Below, in pieces: positions 8,788 through 18,722 of a DNA stretch of 64,000 nt (position 1 is the stretch's first letter; every line of letters begins with the position of its first letter). The DNA is from Chryseobacterium indologenes. GTDB taxonomy: Bacteria > Bacteroidota > Bacteroidia > Flavobacteriales > Weeksellaceae. The position numbers and the translations under genes are program-made. The notes under the pieces were generated by a model that worked only from the letters and a program-made list of their open reading frames with translations, had not been told where the DNA came from and ran no database searches. The stretch lies in assembly GCF_018362995.1 (NCBI RefSeq), contig NZ_CP074372.1, positions 2,356,001 through 2,420,000 of the forward strand, read 5' to 3'.

Positions 8788-9657
8788 ATGGACACCAATT
8801 TCTCAGATGACTTTAAGGTAAACGGAAAATTTTCAATAAAAAAAACTTCAACATCTTATAAAGGAAAGCTCACCAAAGAAGACGGAGAGCAAATGCTGAT
8901 TCAGGAGAAAGAAAAGCTTCGTGAACTGCAGGAAAAATTATATGCTGACGGAAGCCAGTCTCTACTGGTTGTATTACAGGCTATGGATGCAGCGGGAAAA
9001 GACAGCATGATAGAACATGTTTTCGGAGGAGTGAATCCGCAGGGATGCAATGTGACCAGTTTTAAAACACCGAGTTCTAAAGAATATTCCCACGATTTTT
9101 TATGGAGACATTATCTCGCGTTGCCACAGAAAGGAATGATCGGGATTTTCAATCGCTCTCATTATGAAAGTGTCCTGGTCTGCAAAGTACATCCAGAATA
9201 TAATTTAAGTGAAAAAACATGGTCTTCAGTAAAAGATTTCGACAATAAATTCTGGGAAAACAGATATGAAAGTATCAGGAATTTTGAAAAACACCTTTCG
9301 CAGAACGGAACAACGGTTGTAAAGATCTTTTTACATGTTTCTAAGGATGAACAGAAAAAAAGGCTTCTGGACAGAATTGATGAGCAGGAAAAAAACTGGA
9401 AATTCTCTGCAGGAGATCTTCCGGAAAGAGCATTATTCGATCAGTATATGGAAGCTTATGAAAATGCCATCAATGAAACATCAAAAGATCATGCTCCCTG
9501 GTATGTACTGCCTGCTGACAACAAATGGTTTGCAAGAGTAGCTGCCATCCAGATCATTATTGACACCCTTGAAAAAATGAATCTTAAATATCCTACACTT
9601 TCTGATAAAGACAGACAGGATTTGCAGGAGTCTAAAAAACAATTGGAAAGCGAATAA
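8788..9657 (+). CDS. Polyphosphate kinase 2 family protein
   Basis: A 289-residue PPK2 protein, which transfers phosphate between polyphosphate and nucleotides. Walker A is DAAGKDS (67-73) and Walker B is FNRSHYE (121-127); the lid region is Lys/Arg-rich (EQKKRLLDRIDEQEKNWKFS). One-domain length fits class I or class III PPK2; the nucleotide specificity cannot be read from sequence by eye. It stands alone, with a tandem repeat directly upstream and an inverted repeat downstream facing rnpB. Confidence 0.9.
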   Translation: MDTNFSDDFKVNGKFSIKKTSTSYKGKLTKEDGEQMLIQEKEKLRELQEKLYADGSQSLLVVLQAMDAAGKDSMIEHVFGGVNPQGCNVTSFKTPSSKEYSHDFLWRHYLALPQKGMIGIFNRSHYESVLVCKVHPEYNLSEKTWSSVKDFDNKFWENRYESIRNFEKHLSQNGTTVVKIFLHVSKDEQKKRLLDRIDEQEKNWKFSAGDLPERALFDQYMEAYENAINETSKDHAPWYVLPADNKWFARVAAIQIIIDTLEKMNLKYPTLSDKDRQDLQESKKQLESE

Positions 9658-9660
9658 ATT

Positions 9661-9745
9661 GATTGGAAGTTATAGGCTGGAAGATGGAGGTTTAAAATCA
9701 TTACTTAAAAAAAACTTCACTCTTCCAGCCTCTAGCTTCCAAATT
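9661..9745. repeat. GGAAG-rich inverted repeat between ppk2 and rnpB
   Basis: The arms 9664-9693 and 9717-9742 are imperfect inverted copies (GGAAGTTATAGGCTGGAAGA against GGAAGCTAGAGGCTGGAAGA). They can fold into a long hairpin between two convergent transcripts and may act as a two-way terminator. Similar GGAAG-rich stretches lie near 20261, 27907 and 47073-47233. Confidence 0.7.
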
Positions 9746-9757
9746 TTTAAAAAATCA

Positions 9758-10078
9758 CGAGAAAATCTATAAGCCGGATTTTGTACTTCCGAAAAAGTGC
9801 CTGTTATTTATCTACGTGTTACATTGCTGCAACACTTGAGCTGATTACCCCTCGGTTTTCAGGACGAGCCGCCCCTATTTCCATTACTGAAAAGAACCGA
9901 TATACTTACCATTGCACCGCAAAGAGTTTACCTGGTTTCACTACAGCCGAACTGTACTTGCTTTCTGTTGCACTTGTCCTACCCTCACGGGTGACGGATG
10001 TTATCCGCTTTGCTGCTCTATGGTGTCCGGACTTTCCTACCTCCCGTAAAACGGGAAATCAACAGGCCGATTTTCTCG
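9758..10078 (-). ncRNA. rnpB: RNase P RNA, class A
   Basis: Read on the minus strand, the hallmark GGAAAGTCCGGACACC lies near the 5' end and the matching AAAATCCGGCTTATAG near the 3' end. The termini CGAGAAAATC and GATTTTCTCG pair perfectly over 10 bp as helix P1, which fixes the limits. The length of about 320 nt is slightly short for the class. The RNA is the catalytic part of RNase P, which matures tRNA 5' ends. An apparent plus-strand frame over this gene is a shadow. Confidence 0.95.
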
Positions 10079-10234
10079 CGGATGCAAAGATACATAATTT
10101 TCGCAAAAAAAGCGGAGAAAGCCGGGACTGCAGAGAAAACCAAATTGTAAATTCTCTTTTCGCATTTTTACGATTTTACATTATAATTTTCACTAATTAC
10201 CACATTATTATTATCTTCGTGCCATTATACATCT

Positions 10235-10726
10235 ATGGATTCCAGAGAAAAAGAATTTGCGAAGCTTATCAAGGATAATCAGGGTCTGATTATCAAAGTA
10301 TCGCGCCTGTATACCAATTCTCTGGAAGATGAAGAAGATCTTTTCCAGGAAATTGTTTTACAGCTTTGGAGAAGTTATGATTCCTTTAAAGGAAATTCCA
10401 AGATTTCCACATGGATGTATCGCGTAGCGCTCAATACAGCCATTACCCTCTTTAGAAAAAAAAGCAAAAGTCTTCCTACGAATGAGCTGGACATCAACCA
10501 CAAGGATTTTGTGGAAGATGACGATGACAAACAGCAGCAGGTATCACTTTTGTATACTGTAATCAAGACTCTTCCTAATGTAGAAAGAGCCATTGTCATG
10601 ATGTATCTTGACGATCTGCCTTACAAGGATATTGCAGAAAACCTCGGTATCACTGAAGTCAATGCACGTGTGAAAATGAACAGATTAAAGAAAACCCTTA
10701 AAGAACAGATGGAAAAATATGCCTGA
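10235..10726 (+). CDS. ECF-type RNA polymerase sigma factor
   Basis: A 163-residue sigma-70 family factor. Region 2 is DEEDLFQEIVLQLWRSYDSF with the ISTWMYRVALNTAI segment at about 57-70, and region 4 is LPYKDIAENLGITEVNARVK near 128-147. It has only regions 2 and 4, as in ECF factors. The next gene overlaps by 8 bp and encodes a membrane protein, suggesting a sigma / membrane regulator pair. The target promoters are unknown. Confidence 0.9.
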   Translation: MDSREKEFAKLIKDNQGLIIKVSRLYTNSLEDEEDLFQEIVLQLWRSYDSFKGNSKISTWMYRVALNTAITLFRKKSKSLPTNELDINHKDFVEDDDDKQQQVSLLYTVIKTLPNVERAIVMMYLDDLPYKDIAENLGITEVNARVKMNRLKKTLKEQMEKYA

Positions 10727-11393
10727 ATTTGATCTAGATAGTTTAAAAAAAACATGGCAGGAACAGCCTGTACAGCCTAAATATGACGACAAGGAGATTC
10801 TCCAGATGTTGAATAGAAAGTCACGTAATTACATCAAATATATTTTCTGGATCAGCGTTGTGGAATTTTTATTCTTTTCCGTATTAGGTCTGTTTTATCT
10901 TTTCCCGGAAGAAGAATCAGACAGTTTCCGTAAAATGCTGGAAAGACTAGGTGCCCAGGAAGCTCCGGAAGTAGAAAACAACTTCGGTCATGCTTATTTA
11001 GCTATAAAGATCTTAAGTCTATTGATTACAGCCTATTTTGTATTGAAATTCTATCAGAATTACAGAAGAATCAAGATTGAGGAAAATCTGAAGGGGCTTA
11101 TCACCAGAATTATTAAATTCAAAACAACAGTGAATGCTTTTATCCTGATCAGCATTGTATTATTGCTGATATTCACGTTTGTATTAACCGCGTTCATATT
11201 TTACACTTTAAATTCTCAGAATATACAGCCTAGCGGCTCGAATCTTACCATCATTATCGTAGGAATTATTGTCAGTACTTTATTAGGCATATCTATGATC
11301 TGGCTTTATTACAGACTGGTATATGGTACAATTATTAAAAAGCTTGATAAAAATTTAAAACAGCTTAAAGAAATTGATTCTCAGGAAAGTTAA
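10719..11393 (+). CDS. Multi-span membrane protein, putative partner of the ECF sigma factor
   Basis: A 224-residue protein with a soluble N-terminus (about 1-38) and about four hydrophobic helices (near 42-62, 88-106, 140-165, 175-200). It overlaps the sigma factor gene, so the two are co-translated. The soluble N-terminus could bind the sigma factor as an anti-sigma domain, but no zinc-binding ZAS motif (HxxxCxxC) is present, so this is inference from position. Conserved gene pairs of this sort are frequent in flavobacteria. Confidence 0.65.
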   Translation: MPEFDLDSLKKTWQEQPVQPKYDDKEILQMLNRKSRNYIKYIFWISVVEFLFFSVLGLFYLFPEEESDSFRKMLERLGAQEAPEVENNFGHAYLAIKILSLLITAYFVLKFYQNYRRIKIEENLKGLITRIIKFKTTVNAFILISIVLLLIFTFVLTAFIFYTLNSQNIQPSGSNLTIIIVGIIVSTLLGISMIWLYYRLVYGTIIKKLDKNLKQLKEIDSQES

Positions 11394-11452
11394 TATACAT
11401 TAGGCATATTTCGGGATATAATTATTAATTTTAGCCCACCAAATCTTAAACT

Positions 11453-13075
11453 ATGCCCTTATCTTATGTATATGGAACTTCTGAGATTCCATTATTAGGA
11501 CAGACCATCGGAGCCAATCTCAAAAGTACTGTCGAAAAATATCCCCATCAGGAAGCATTAGTCTGTGTTCATCAGAATTACAGAGCTACATACCAGGAAT
11601 TTTACAATCAGACAACCGCCGTTGCAAAAGCTTTACTGCTTTTGGGTGCAAAATCCGGTGACAGAATCGGGATCTGGTCTTCCAACCGTTATGAATGGGT
11701 TCTTTTACAGTATGCCACTGCGAGAATAGGAACTATTTTAGTCAATATCAATCCGGCCTACAGGACTCATGAACTCACGTATGTTCTTAATCAATCTGAA
11801 GTTCGTTTTATTTTTTCGTCTTTAAGCTTTAAAAGCAGCAACTATAAAGAAATGGTTCAGTATGCCAAAGAAGTATGCCCCACCCTTGAGCATGAGATAT
11901 TCTTTGACGAAAACTGGGAAACATTTGTTAATAACGGCCAGGATATTTCAGATGAAGTTCTCCACAGCTTTGAAGAACATGTACAGTTTGATGATCCTGT
12001 TAATATTCAATATACTTCCGGAACTACAGGTTTCCCGAAAGGCGTTACGCTTTCTCATCATAATATCCTGAACAACGGCTATTTTATCGGAATCAGATTA
12101 AAATATACTGAGAAAGACCGTGTCTGTATTCCGGTACCTTTTTACCACTGCTTTGGTATGGTAATCGGAAATATATGCTGCACAGCCCACGGAGCCTGCA
12201 TGGTAATTCCTAACGACAGCTTTGATCCGGAAATCACTTTAAAAGCCGTTTCTGACGAAAAATGTACTTCTTTGTATGGTGTTCCTACCATGTTTATTGC
12301 GGAACTGGCAGTAAAAGATTTTGATAAGTATGATTTTTCAAGTTTAAGAACAGGTGTCATGGCAGGATCAGTATGTCCTCCGGAAATTATGAAAAAGGTA
12401 GAGAGCCTGATGAATATTAAAGAAATGAGCATCTGCTACGGAATGACGGAAACTTCACCCGTATCTACCCAGACTTTAATAGGAACACCGCTGGAGAAAC
12501 AGGTTAGTACTGTAGGAACTGTTCAGGATCATCTTGAGATCAAAATTGTGGATGAAAATGGCAGAACCCTGAAACGCGGCGAGCATGGCGAACTTTGTAC
12601 AAGAGGCTATTCTGTCATGCTGAAATACTGGAATGATCCTGAAAACACAAAAAAAGTACTGGATGATGCCCGCTGGATGCATACCGGAGATATGGCAGTA
12701 ATGGATAAAGACGGATATATTACTATTTCCGGAAGAATAAAAGACCTCATCATCCGTGGCGGAGAAAATATTTCACCTAAGGAAATTGAAGATTTTTTAT
12801 ATACTTACACCAACATTCTTGATGTTCAGATCATTGGCGTTCCAAGTGAAAAATTCGGGGAAGAGGTGATGGCCTGGGTCAAAGTAAGGAAAGGATTTAC
12901 TATCACAGCAGAAGAATTACAGGAATACTGCAAAGGAAGAATTGCCCACTATAAAGTCCCGAAATACTGGAAATTTGTAGATGAGTTTCCTATGACCATT
13001 TCCGGAAAAATAAGAAAGGTAGAAATGCGGGAGATATCTATGAAAGAGCTTGAATTAGGAAGTTTTAAAGATTAA
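11453..13075 (+). CDS. Acyl-CoA synthetase (AMP-binding)
   Basis: A 540-residue ANL-superfamily ligase that activates a fatty acid to acyl-AMP and then acyl-CoA. The P-loop-like motif is YTSGTTGFPKGVTLSH near 187-202; the A5 motif is CYGMTETSP; the hinge is GRIKDLIIRGGENISPKE; the catalytic Lys is in MTISGKIRKVE near 520. It matches medium/long-chain FadD-type ligases of Bacteroidetes. It has no partner genes in the window and probably serves fatty-acid uptake or beta-oxidation. Confidence 0.9.
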   Translation: MPLSYVYGTSEIPLLGQTIGANLKSTVEKYPHQEALVCVHQNYRATYQEFYNQTTAVAKALLLLGAKSGDRIGIWSSNRYEWVLLQYATARIGTILVNINPAYRTHELTYVLNQSEVRFIFSSLSFKSSNYKEMVQYAKEVCPTLEHEIFFDENWETFVNNGQDISDEVLHSFEEHVQFDDPVNIQYTSGTTGFPKGVTLSHHNILNNGYFIGIRLKYTEKDRVCIPVPFYHCFGMVIGNICCTAHGACMVIPNDSFDPEITLKAVSDEKCTSLYGVPTMFIAELAVKDFDKYDFSSLRTGVMAGSVCPPEIMKKVESLMNIKEMSICYGMTETSPVSTQTLIGTPLEKQVSTVGTVQDHLEIKIVDENGRTLKRGEHGELCTRGYSVMLKYWNDPENTKKVLDDARWMHTGDMAVMDKDGYITISGRIKDLIIRGGENISPKEIEDFLYTYTNILDVQIIGVPSEKFGEEVMAWVKVRKGFTITAEELQEYCKGRIAHYKVPKYWKFVDEFPMTISGKIRKVEMREISMKELELGSFKD

Positions 13076-13130
13076 TTCCTGAATAAAATTGGGAGCAACC
13101 ATACTTATATTTCTTCCGGCGATAAAATGA

Positions 13131-13163
13131 AAAAAAAGCATTTCAATTTGAAATGCTTTTTTA
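13131..13163. terminator. Two-way terminator between acyl-CoA ligase and rpoN
   Basis: AAAGCATTTCAA and TTGAAATGCTTT form a perfect 12-bp stem with no extra loop bases beyond the turn, flanked by an A run on the left and a T run on the right, so it can work in both directions. Confidence 0.85.
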
Positions 13164-13167
13164 TGTT

Positions 13168-14631
13168 TTAAAGTTCTTTTCTTAATCTTGCTACAGGAAT
13201 ATTGAGCTGTTCACGATATTTTGCAATCGTTCTTCTGGCAATATTATAACCCTGCTCTTTTAGGATTACCACTAATGCATCATCTGTAAGTGGCTTTCTT
13301 TTATTTTCTTTGTTGATTACTTCCTGAAGATGGGTTTTGATCTCTTTGGTAGAGACTTCTTCTCCGTCATCATTCGTTAAGCTGTCTGAAAACAGGTCTT
13401 TAAGATATACAATACCATTAGGGGTATCTGCATATTTACTTTTTACCACCCTTGAAATGGTAGAAATATCAAATCCTGTAATATCTGCAACATCCTTTAA
13501 AATCATTGGTTTCAGAGACTTTTCGTCTCCGGTAATGAAATAATCCTTCTGGAACTTCACAATCGCTGTAATCGTCTGTAATAAGGTATTCTGACGCTGA
13601 TTAATAGCATCAATATACCATTTTGCAGCATCCAGTTTCTGTTTGATAAATAATGCAGCCTGCTTATGCTCCGATGAATTTTTATCATGGGAATAAGTAG
13701 TCAGAATATCTTTATATTCTTCAGAAACTCTTAAAGTAGGTGCATTTTTGCTGTTAAGCATAGGAATTACTAATCCGTCTTTTACCTGAATCACAAAATC
13801 CGGAATAATTTCCTGGTTAATTGTAATAGTCTGTGTATCGAAGTTCCCACCTACTTTCGGGGATAATTTTGAGATTTCGTCCAGTGCGTCTTTCAGATCT
13901 TCCTCTTCAATATCATATTTCTGAATGATCTTGTTGTAGTGCTTATTCGTCAGGGCTTCAAACTGATGTCTCAAAATATTGGCAGCTAAAGAAACTGCTT
14001 TATCTGAGCTTACTTTCTTTTCAATTTGCAGCAATAAGCATTCCTGCAGCCCTCTTGCTCCTACTCCGGACGGATCCAGTTTCTGAACATAGTTCTCCAG
14101 GATATCCTCAACTTTTTCTTTAGTTGTATAAATTCCTTGTGAGAAAGCAAGATCATCAACAATAGACTTGATTTCTCTTCTAAGATATCCGTCTGTATCT
14201 AAGTTCCCGATAAGGTATTCTGCAATCTTAAGATCTTCCTCACTGATATTCACCAGGTGTATCTGCTCTGTAAGATAGTCGTATAAGGACTGTCCCTCCG
14301 TGAGAAGACTTTCATTATCAAATTCTTCATCATCCGGAGAATAGTTGCTGGATGCGGTTTTATAGCTTGGTTCATCGTCATAGATATATTCATTGACGTC
14401 GAAATCTGTTTCAATGCTTTCTGTACCCTCATCCTTATAAGCATCTTCCAGAGAAGAGTATTCATCTTCCTTAGAATCTTCTTTCGCAATTTCCAAAGCC
14501 GGGTTTTCTTCTAACTCTCTCTCCAACTCCTCTTCAAATTCCAGAGTATGAAGTTGAATAAGCTTCATCAACTGGATTTGCTGAGGGGCCAGCTTTTGTC
14601 CTAATTTGAGTTGTAAGTGTTGTTTAAGCAT
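13168..14631 (-). CDS. rpoN: RNA polymerase sigma-54 factor
   Basis: A 487-residue RpoN. Region I is the Gln-rich N-terminus (LGQKLAPQQIQLMKLIQ), followed by an acidic region II (about 45-115), the core-binding domain, the HTH (DISTISRVVKSKY) and the RpoN box RRTIAKYREQLNIPVARL at the C-terminus, which reads the -24 element. It needs AAA+ activators; none is encoded in this window. It ends at a shared terminator. Confidence 0.95.
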   Translation of the reverse strand: MLKQHLQLKLGQKLAPQQIQLMKLIQLHTLEFEEELERELEENPALEIAKEDSKEDEYSSLEDAYKDEGTESIETDFDVNEYIYDDEPSYKTASSNYSPDDEEFDNESLLTEGQSLYDYLTEQIHLVNISEEDLKIAEYLIGNLDTDGYLRREIKSIVDDLAFSQGIYTTKEKVEDILENYVQKLDPSGVGARGLQECLLLQIEKKVSSDKAVSLAANILRHQFEALTNKHYNKIIQKYDIEEEDLKDALDEISKLSPKVGGNFDTQTITINQEIIPDFVIQVKDGLVIPMLNSKNAPTLRVSEEYKDILTTYSHDKNSSEHKQAALFIKQKLDAAKWYIDAINQRQNTLLQTITAIVKFQKDYFITGDEKSLKPMILKDVADITGFDISTISRVVKSKYADTPNGIVYLKDLFSDSLTNDDGEEVSTKEIKTHLQEVINKENKRKPLTDDALVVILKEQGYNIARRTIAKYREQLNIPVARLRKEL

Positions 14632-14750
14632 ATTCTTATTTGCGTTTTAACATAACATATTCTACGAATTTAATAAATTTATTTGACAAAAAAACACATT
14701 TAGCATGATTTTTGCAGTATACATCCCATCTTAATAAACTATTGAAAAAT

Positions 14751-14786
14751 AAAAAAAGCCTTAACTTGTGATTAAGGCTTTTTTTA
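14751..14786 (-). terminator. Terminator after asnS
   Basis: GCCTTAA and TTAAGGC form a 7-bp stem around a short loop, with A and T runs on both sides. On the minus strand it ends the asnS transcript. Confidence 0.85.
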
Positions 14787-14791
14787 TTGCT

Positions 14792-16240
14792 CTAGAATTC
14801 AGCGCTTTTCGGCGTTCTTGGGAAAGGAATCACATCTCTGATATTTGTCATTCCTGTTACGAAAAGAACTAGTCTTTCCAGTCCTAAACCAAAGCCCGCA
14901 TGCGGCACAGAACCGAATTTTCTGGTATCAAGATACCACCAAAGCTCGTGCTCATCTACATGCATATCTGCCATTTTCTGTTTTAAAACATCTAATCTTG
15001 CTTCTCTTTCAGATCCACCGATGATCTCACCGATACCAGGGAAAAGAACATCCATCGCTGCAACGGTTTTGTTGTCATCGTTCAGTTTCATATAGAAAGC
15101 TTTGATTTCTTTCGGATAGTCAAATAATACTACCGGGCTTTCAAAATGTTTTTCAACAAGGTATCTTTCATGCTCAGACTGAAGGTCTGTTCCCCATTTT
15201 TCAACCGGGTAAGCAAATTTTCCTTTTTTGTTTTCTTTCGAGTTCAACAGGATTTCGATTGCTTCTGTATAGCTTACACGCTTGAAACGCTTAGCCACTA
15301 CATTCTGAAGTTTTTCGATAAGACCTTCTTTGGCTCTTTCTTTTTCCGGTTTTGTTTTCTGCTCTTCTGCAAAACGGTTGTCTAAGAACTCAAGATCATC
15401 TTTGCAGTTATCCAATACATACTGGATCACATATTTTAAGAAATCTTCCGCAAGGTCGATGTTATCTTCAAGGTTGTTGAAAGCTACTTCCGGCTCAATC
15501 ATCCAGAACTCCGCAAGGTGTCTTGTGGTGTTAGAATTTTCAGCACGGAAAGTAGGTCCGAAAGTATAAATTCTTCCCAATCCCATAGCTGCAGTCTCTC
15601 CTTCAAGCTGTCCTGAAACGGTAAGGTTTGTTTTTTTACCGAAGAAATCCTGTGCAAAATCAATTTCGCCTTCTTCCGTTTTCGGCATGTTGTTCAGATC
15701 AAAGTTGGTTACTCCGAACATTTCACCAGCTCCTTCCGCATCTGCACCTGTAATTACCGGTGTGTTGATATAGAAAAACTGGTTCTGGTTGAAGAACGAG
15801 TGAACAGCAAAACTTACTGCGTGACGTACTCTGAACACCGCTCCGAAAAGATTCGTTCGGAATCTTAAGTGAGCCTGCTCACGAAGTTTTTCAAGACTGT
15901 GTTTCTTAGGCTGAAGAATTGTACTCTGAAGTTCTTCTGTAAAGTTATCTCCTAAAATAATAATCTTTTTAGCGATAATTTCCACAGATTGTCCTGCTCC
16001 CTGGCTTTCCACTACTTCTCCTACTACTTTCAGGGAAGAAGCTGTACTGATATTCTTGATAATAGCTTCATCAAAATTTTCGAAATCAACAACTATCTGC
16101 AAATTATTAATCGTAGAACCATCATTAAGCGCAATAAAGCGATTAGCACGGAAGGATCTTACCCATCCGTAAACAGTAATGTCATGATGTAATACTTTCT
16201 TGTAATCCTTTAGGATTTCTTTGATCGTTTGCTTTTTCAT
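14792..16240 (-). CDS. asnS: Asparaginyl-tRNA synthetase
   Basis: A 482-residue class IIb synthetase. The N-terminal OB fold binds the anticodon ([20 protein letters not shown]). Motif 2 is [20 protein letters not shown] and motif 3 is [16 protein letters not shown]; the end is [16 protein letters not shown], typical for AsnRS rather than AspRS. It charges tRNA-Asn with asparagine. It seems to be a single-gene unit. Confidence 0.97.
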   Translation of the reverse strand: MKKQTIKEILKDYKKVLHHDITVYGWVRSFRANRFIALNDGSTINNLQIVVDFENFDEAIIKNISTASSLKVVGEVVESQGAGQSVEIIAKKIIILGDNFTEELQSTILQPKKHSLEKLREQAHLRFRTNLFGAVFRVRHAVSFAVHSFFNQNQFFYINTPVITGADAEGAGEMFGVTNFDLNNMPKTEEGEIDFAQDFFGKKTNLTVSGQLEGETAAMGLGRIYTFGPTFRAENSNTTRHLAEFWMIEPEVAFNNLEDNIDLAEDFLKYVIQYVLDNCKDDLEFLDNRFAEEQKTKPEKERAKEGLIEKLQNVVAKRFKRVSYTEAIEILLNSKENKKGKFAYPVEKWGTDLQSEHERYLVEKHFESPVVLFDYPKEIKAFYMKLNDDNKTVAAMDVLFPGIGEIIGGSEREARLDVLKQKMADMHVDEHELWWYLDTRKFGSVPHAGFGLGLERLVLFVTGMTNIRDVIPFPRTPKSAEF

Positions 16241-16289
16241 TTGTTGATGATAAATTTTTTATATAAAAATTAATGTCTGCAAAGTTACA

Positions 16290-16320
16290 AAAAAACAGCG
16301 CAACTTGATGATTGCGCTGT
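16290..16320 (-). terminator. Terminator-like hairpin
   Basis: CAGCGCAA and TTGCGCTG form an 8-bp GC-rich stem (16296-16303 with 16312-16319). Read on the minus strand it is followed by seven T. No annotated minus gene ends within 650 bp upstream of it, so it may end a small unannotated transcript. Confidence 0.7.
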
Positions 16321-16913
16321 CTTTAAAAATCATTTAACAGGTATTTAAACTTTCAGTTCAGGAAATTTACCTTTTTTCTTCTGCAGACTCTTCTTCATTT
16401 TCAGGTACATTTCCACTCAATATTATCCTGAACTTCAATAAAATCCGGATACACCCGGAATGAACACACTTACACTATCACTTTTAAAAAGAATAAAATT
16501 TTATTTTACTCTGGGTTTTCATGGAATTAGTTTTATTGAAATGGTTATTAGTTTTTAAGTGATAAGTTCGTGGTAAATTACCGGGTCATACATCCATTTT
16601 TAGACTATACTATACTTTTAAACTTTGTGGTGGATTAACCGGATTTACGGTTTAATGATTTTAAATGATCACTACACTTTACATCTCTAAATTCTGAACA
16701 ATTACTTCATTATTTACATTTTAATTTTCTGGTTATTTTTTCTGGTTTTTATCCTCTTCATTATTAGTTTTTATGATACAATTCCTAACTTGATTTTTGA
16801 GTGATCAACAGTTTGGAACTGATATCTTGTATTGTGCACATACAAAATAAATGGTTGTGTTTTTACCTGAAGCAAAGATGCAGGAAGTGAAATAATGACA
16901 CAAGTGAATGGTC

Positions 16914-16955
16914 TATAGATTCATAAATTTATATACATAAAATCATGAATCTATA
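16914..16955. repeat. Perfect 11-bp inverted repeat
   Basis: TATAGATTCAT (16914-16924) and its complement ATGAATCTATA (16945-16955) flank a 20-bp AT-rich loop, 33 bp beyond the stop of the TPR-AraC gene. It could be a weak hairpin or a binding site. Confidence 0.7.
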
Positions 16956-16988
16956 AACAATAATCAAATGAATACCAACAAATTAAAC

Positions 16989-18722
16989 CTAATTCGAAGA
17001 CATATTTTCAATTTCTTTCAGATAGATAGATAGAGGGGTTCCGGTTCTTTTTTTGAAGGCTAAAGTGAAAGCCTGTTCGTTATTATATCCTAATTCTTCT
17101 GCAATAAAAGGAATTTTATAGGACCTGAATTTTCTGTCAGTAGCCAATCTGCTGATGGCATAATCAATACGGAGATCGTTGAGATACGTTGCAAAGTTTT
17201 TTCCTTTGTAAGTATTGATAATTTCTGACAGATATTTAGAGTTTGTTTTTATTTTTTTAGCAAGACTTCCCAGCGTAATTCCTTTATTTAAAAACTGATC
17301 TTTGCTTTCAAATATTTCAAGTTCCTTTAAGATGGTCTGGGCAATATCTTCAGAAACAGTTCTGGATGTTTTGTCTTCAGAATTTTCCGTATTTTCTACC
17401 GGATAAATTTCTTGTCCGGCTTCCGGTTCTTTATTTTTCCCTACTCTATTTTCATTTACGGATTGAATCAGATCCTGGGCTATCTTTTTATAGTTCTTTT
17501 CAGATTTTTTATATTTAAAATAAACATTGATAAACAGGAGGTGCGATATCAACAAAAGACTCAGTACAATATAAAACAGACTCTTCCTTTTGGTAAGCTC
17601 GTTAGTAATATCTTCCTTCTCCTGCTGCAACTCCGGCGTATCATATCTTCTTGGAAGCTCTCTGGAAATATACCTGAACTGTGTATCCAGGACCTGATCA
17701 ACTTTTAGAAAACGGTCTACATAATACAGCTGCTTTTCTTTATCATTATTTTCTTTATAATAATCAATCAGGTAAGTGTATACGTCCCTGAGCTCAGGAT
17801 AAATATAATTTGTTTTAAGAACCATGGAATCGATCTTCCTGAAAAAATCTGCTGCTTTTTCTTTTTTCTGAAGACCGGCATAGGATTTCCCTAAATACAA
17901 AAGTGTATAATTATGGTTTCTTTTACTGCCATTATTCTTGGTAAAGAAGTATTTTTCACATTCCAATAAGCCATCAATCGCTTTCTGATAATTTTTTGAA
18001 TGAAGATTATAGTATCCTAATAACCCAAGATTCTGATAATAACGGTAAACATCTTTATTTTTTTTGGAATCCAGCATGCCTTCCTGTATCAATGCATAAG
18101 CAGAATCCATTTTATTGATCTCTATATAAGCATCTGCAAGGTTCAATTTGAGGGAATTGACCTCCGTCTCATTCATATAATCGGCATCATAAGCATAATG
18201 CCTCAGTACTTTTGCAGTCTCCTCATGTTTCCCGATATAATTGTTGAGATAGGCAATACTGATATGGGCCATGGCAATCTGCCTTTTATTTCCTTTTTCT
18301 TTTGCATATTTTAATCCCAGGATATAGTTGTTTAATGCAGCCTGGAGGTTATCAGTCTTGAAATACAGGTTTCCTCTTAACAGGTAAATTCTTGCCGGAT
18401 AGGTATTTTCTTTTGAATTCCTGGTGATGTATTGTAAGCTGTCAAGGTATTTTAGTGCATTGGGTAATTCTTCGTCAAAATGAAGCATAACGTACCCTTC
18501 AGCAATCTGAGTTGTATTGTTTTCAGACTTTGCCTTTTTAAGATAAGAACTGGCAATACTTTTTGAGTTGTTGGTATCTCCGGGAAGGACCTTATAAAAT
18601 TCGTCTTCCAATTCTTTATAAGTCCGTTTTTCCGGAATATTTTTTTCAGTATTATTGGTCTGTGCATGAAAAAACACATTCCATATCATCAAAAAAAGGA
18701 TTAAACATTTTATTTTCATCAT
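16989..18722 (-). CDS. TPR-membrane-AraC hybrid regulator
   Basis: A 577-residue protein with a signal-like N-terminus (MKIKCLILFLMIWNVFFHAQ), a TPR-type helical region (about 60-350), one membrane helix (about 375-395, LFYIVLSLLLISHLLFINVY), a linker, and a C-terminal AraC-type DNA-binding domain (from about 455, LGSLAKKIKTNSKYLSEIIN and IPFIAEELGYNNEQAFTLAF). This build is typical of flavobacterial one-component regulators that sense in the periplasm and bind DNA in the cytoplasm. Targets are not known. Two adjacent ATG codons (18722, 18719) are possible starts. Confidence 0.9.
   Translation of the reverse strand: MMKIKCLILFLMIWNVFFHAQTNNTEKNIPEKRTYKELEDEFYKVLPGDTNNSKSIASSYLKKAKSENNTTQIAEGYVMLHFDEELPNALKYLDSLQYITRNSKENTYPARIYLLRGNLYFKTDNLQAALNNYILGLKYAKEKGNKRQIAMAHISIAYLNNYIGKHEETAKVLRHYAYDADYMNETEVNSLKLNLADAYIEINKMDSAYALIQEGMLDSKKNKDVYRYYQNLGLLGYYNLHSKNYQKAIDGLLECEKYFFTKNNGSKRNHNYTLLYLGKSYAGLQKKEKAADFFRKIDSMVLKTNYIYPELRDVYTYLIDYYKENNDKEKQLYYVDRFLKVDQVLDTQFRYISRELPRRYDTPELQQEKEDITNELTKRKSLFYIVLSLLLISHLLFINVYFKYKKSEKNYKKIAQDLIQSVNENRVGKNKEPEAGQEIYPVENTENSEDKTSRTVSEDIAQTILKELEIFESKDQFLNKGITLGSLAKKIKTNSKYLSEIINTYKGKNFATYLNDLRIDYAISRLATDRKFRSYKIPFIAEELGYNNEQAFTLAFKKRTGTPLSIYLKEIENMSSN

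Larger units (their letters stand above)
16241..16988. other. 748-bp intergenic region: hairpin, tiny Lys-rich frame, inverted repeat
   Basis: No gene is clear here. A minus-strand terminator-like hairpin lies at 16290-16320. A minus-strand frame of 17-21 codons (16345-16398, or from 16410) encodes a Lys-rich peptide ending KGKFPELKV and sits just before that hairpin. A perfect 11-bp inverted repeat lies at 16914-16955. The rest is AT-rich without recognisable content, and may include the 3' untranslated end of the regulator that follows. Confidence 0.6.

Noticed and set aside
9781..10278. Long plus-strand open frame over RNase P RNA
   Set aside because: The stretch is the minus-strand RNase P RNA with clear structural signatures; the frame encodes no family and extends into the sigma factor gene.
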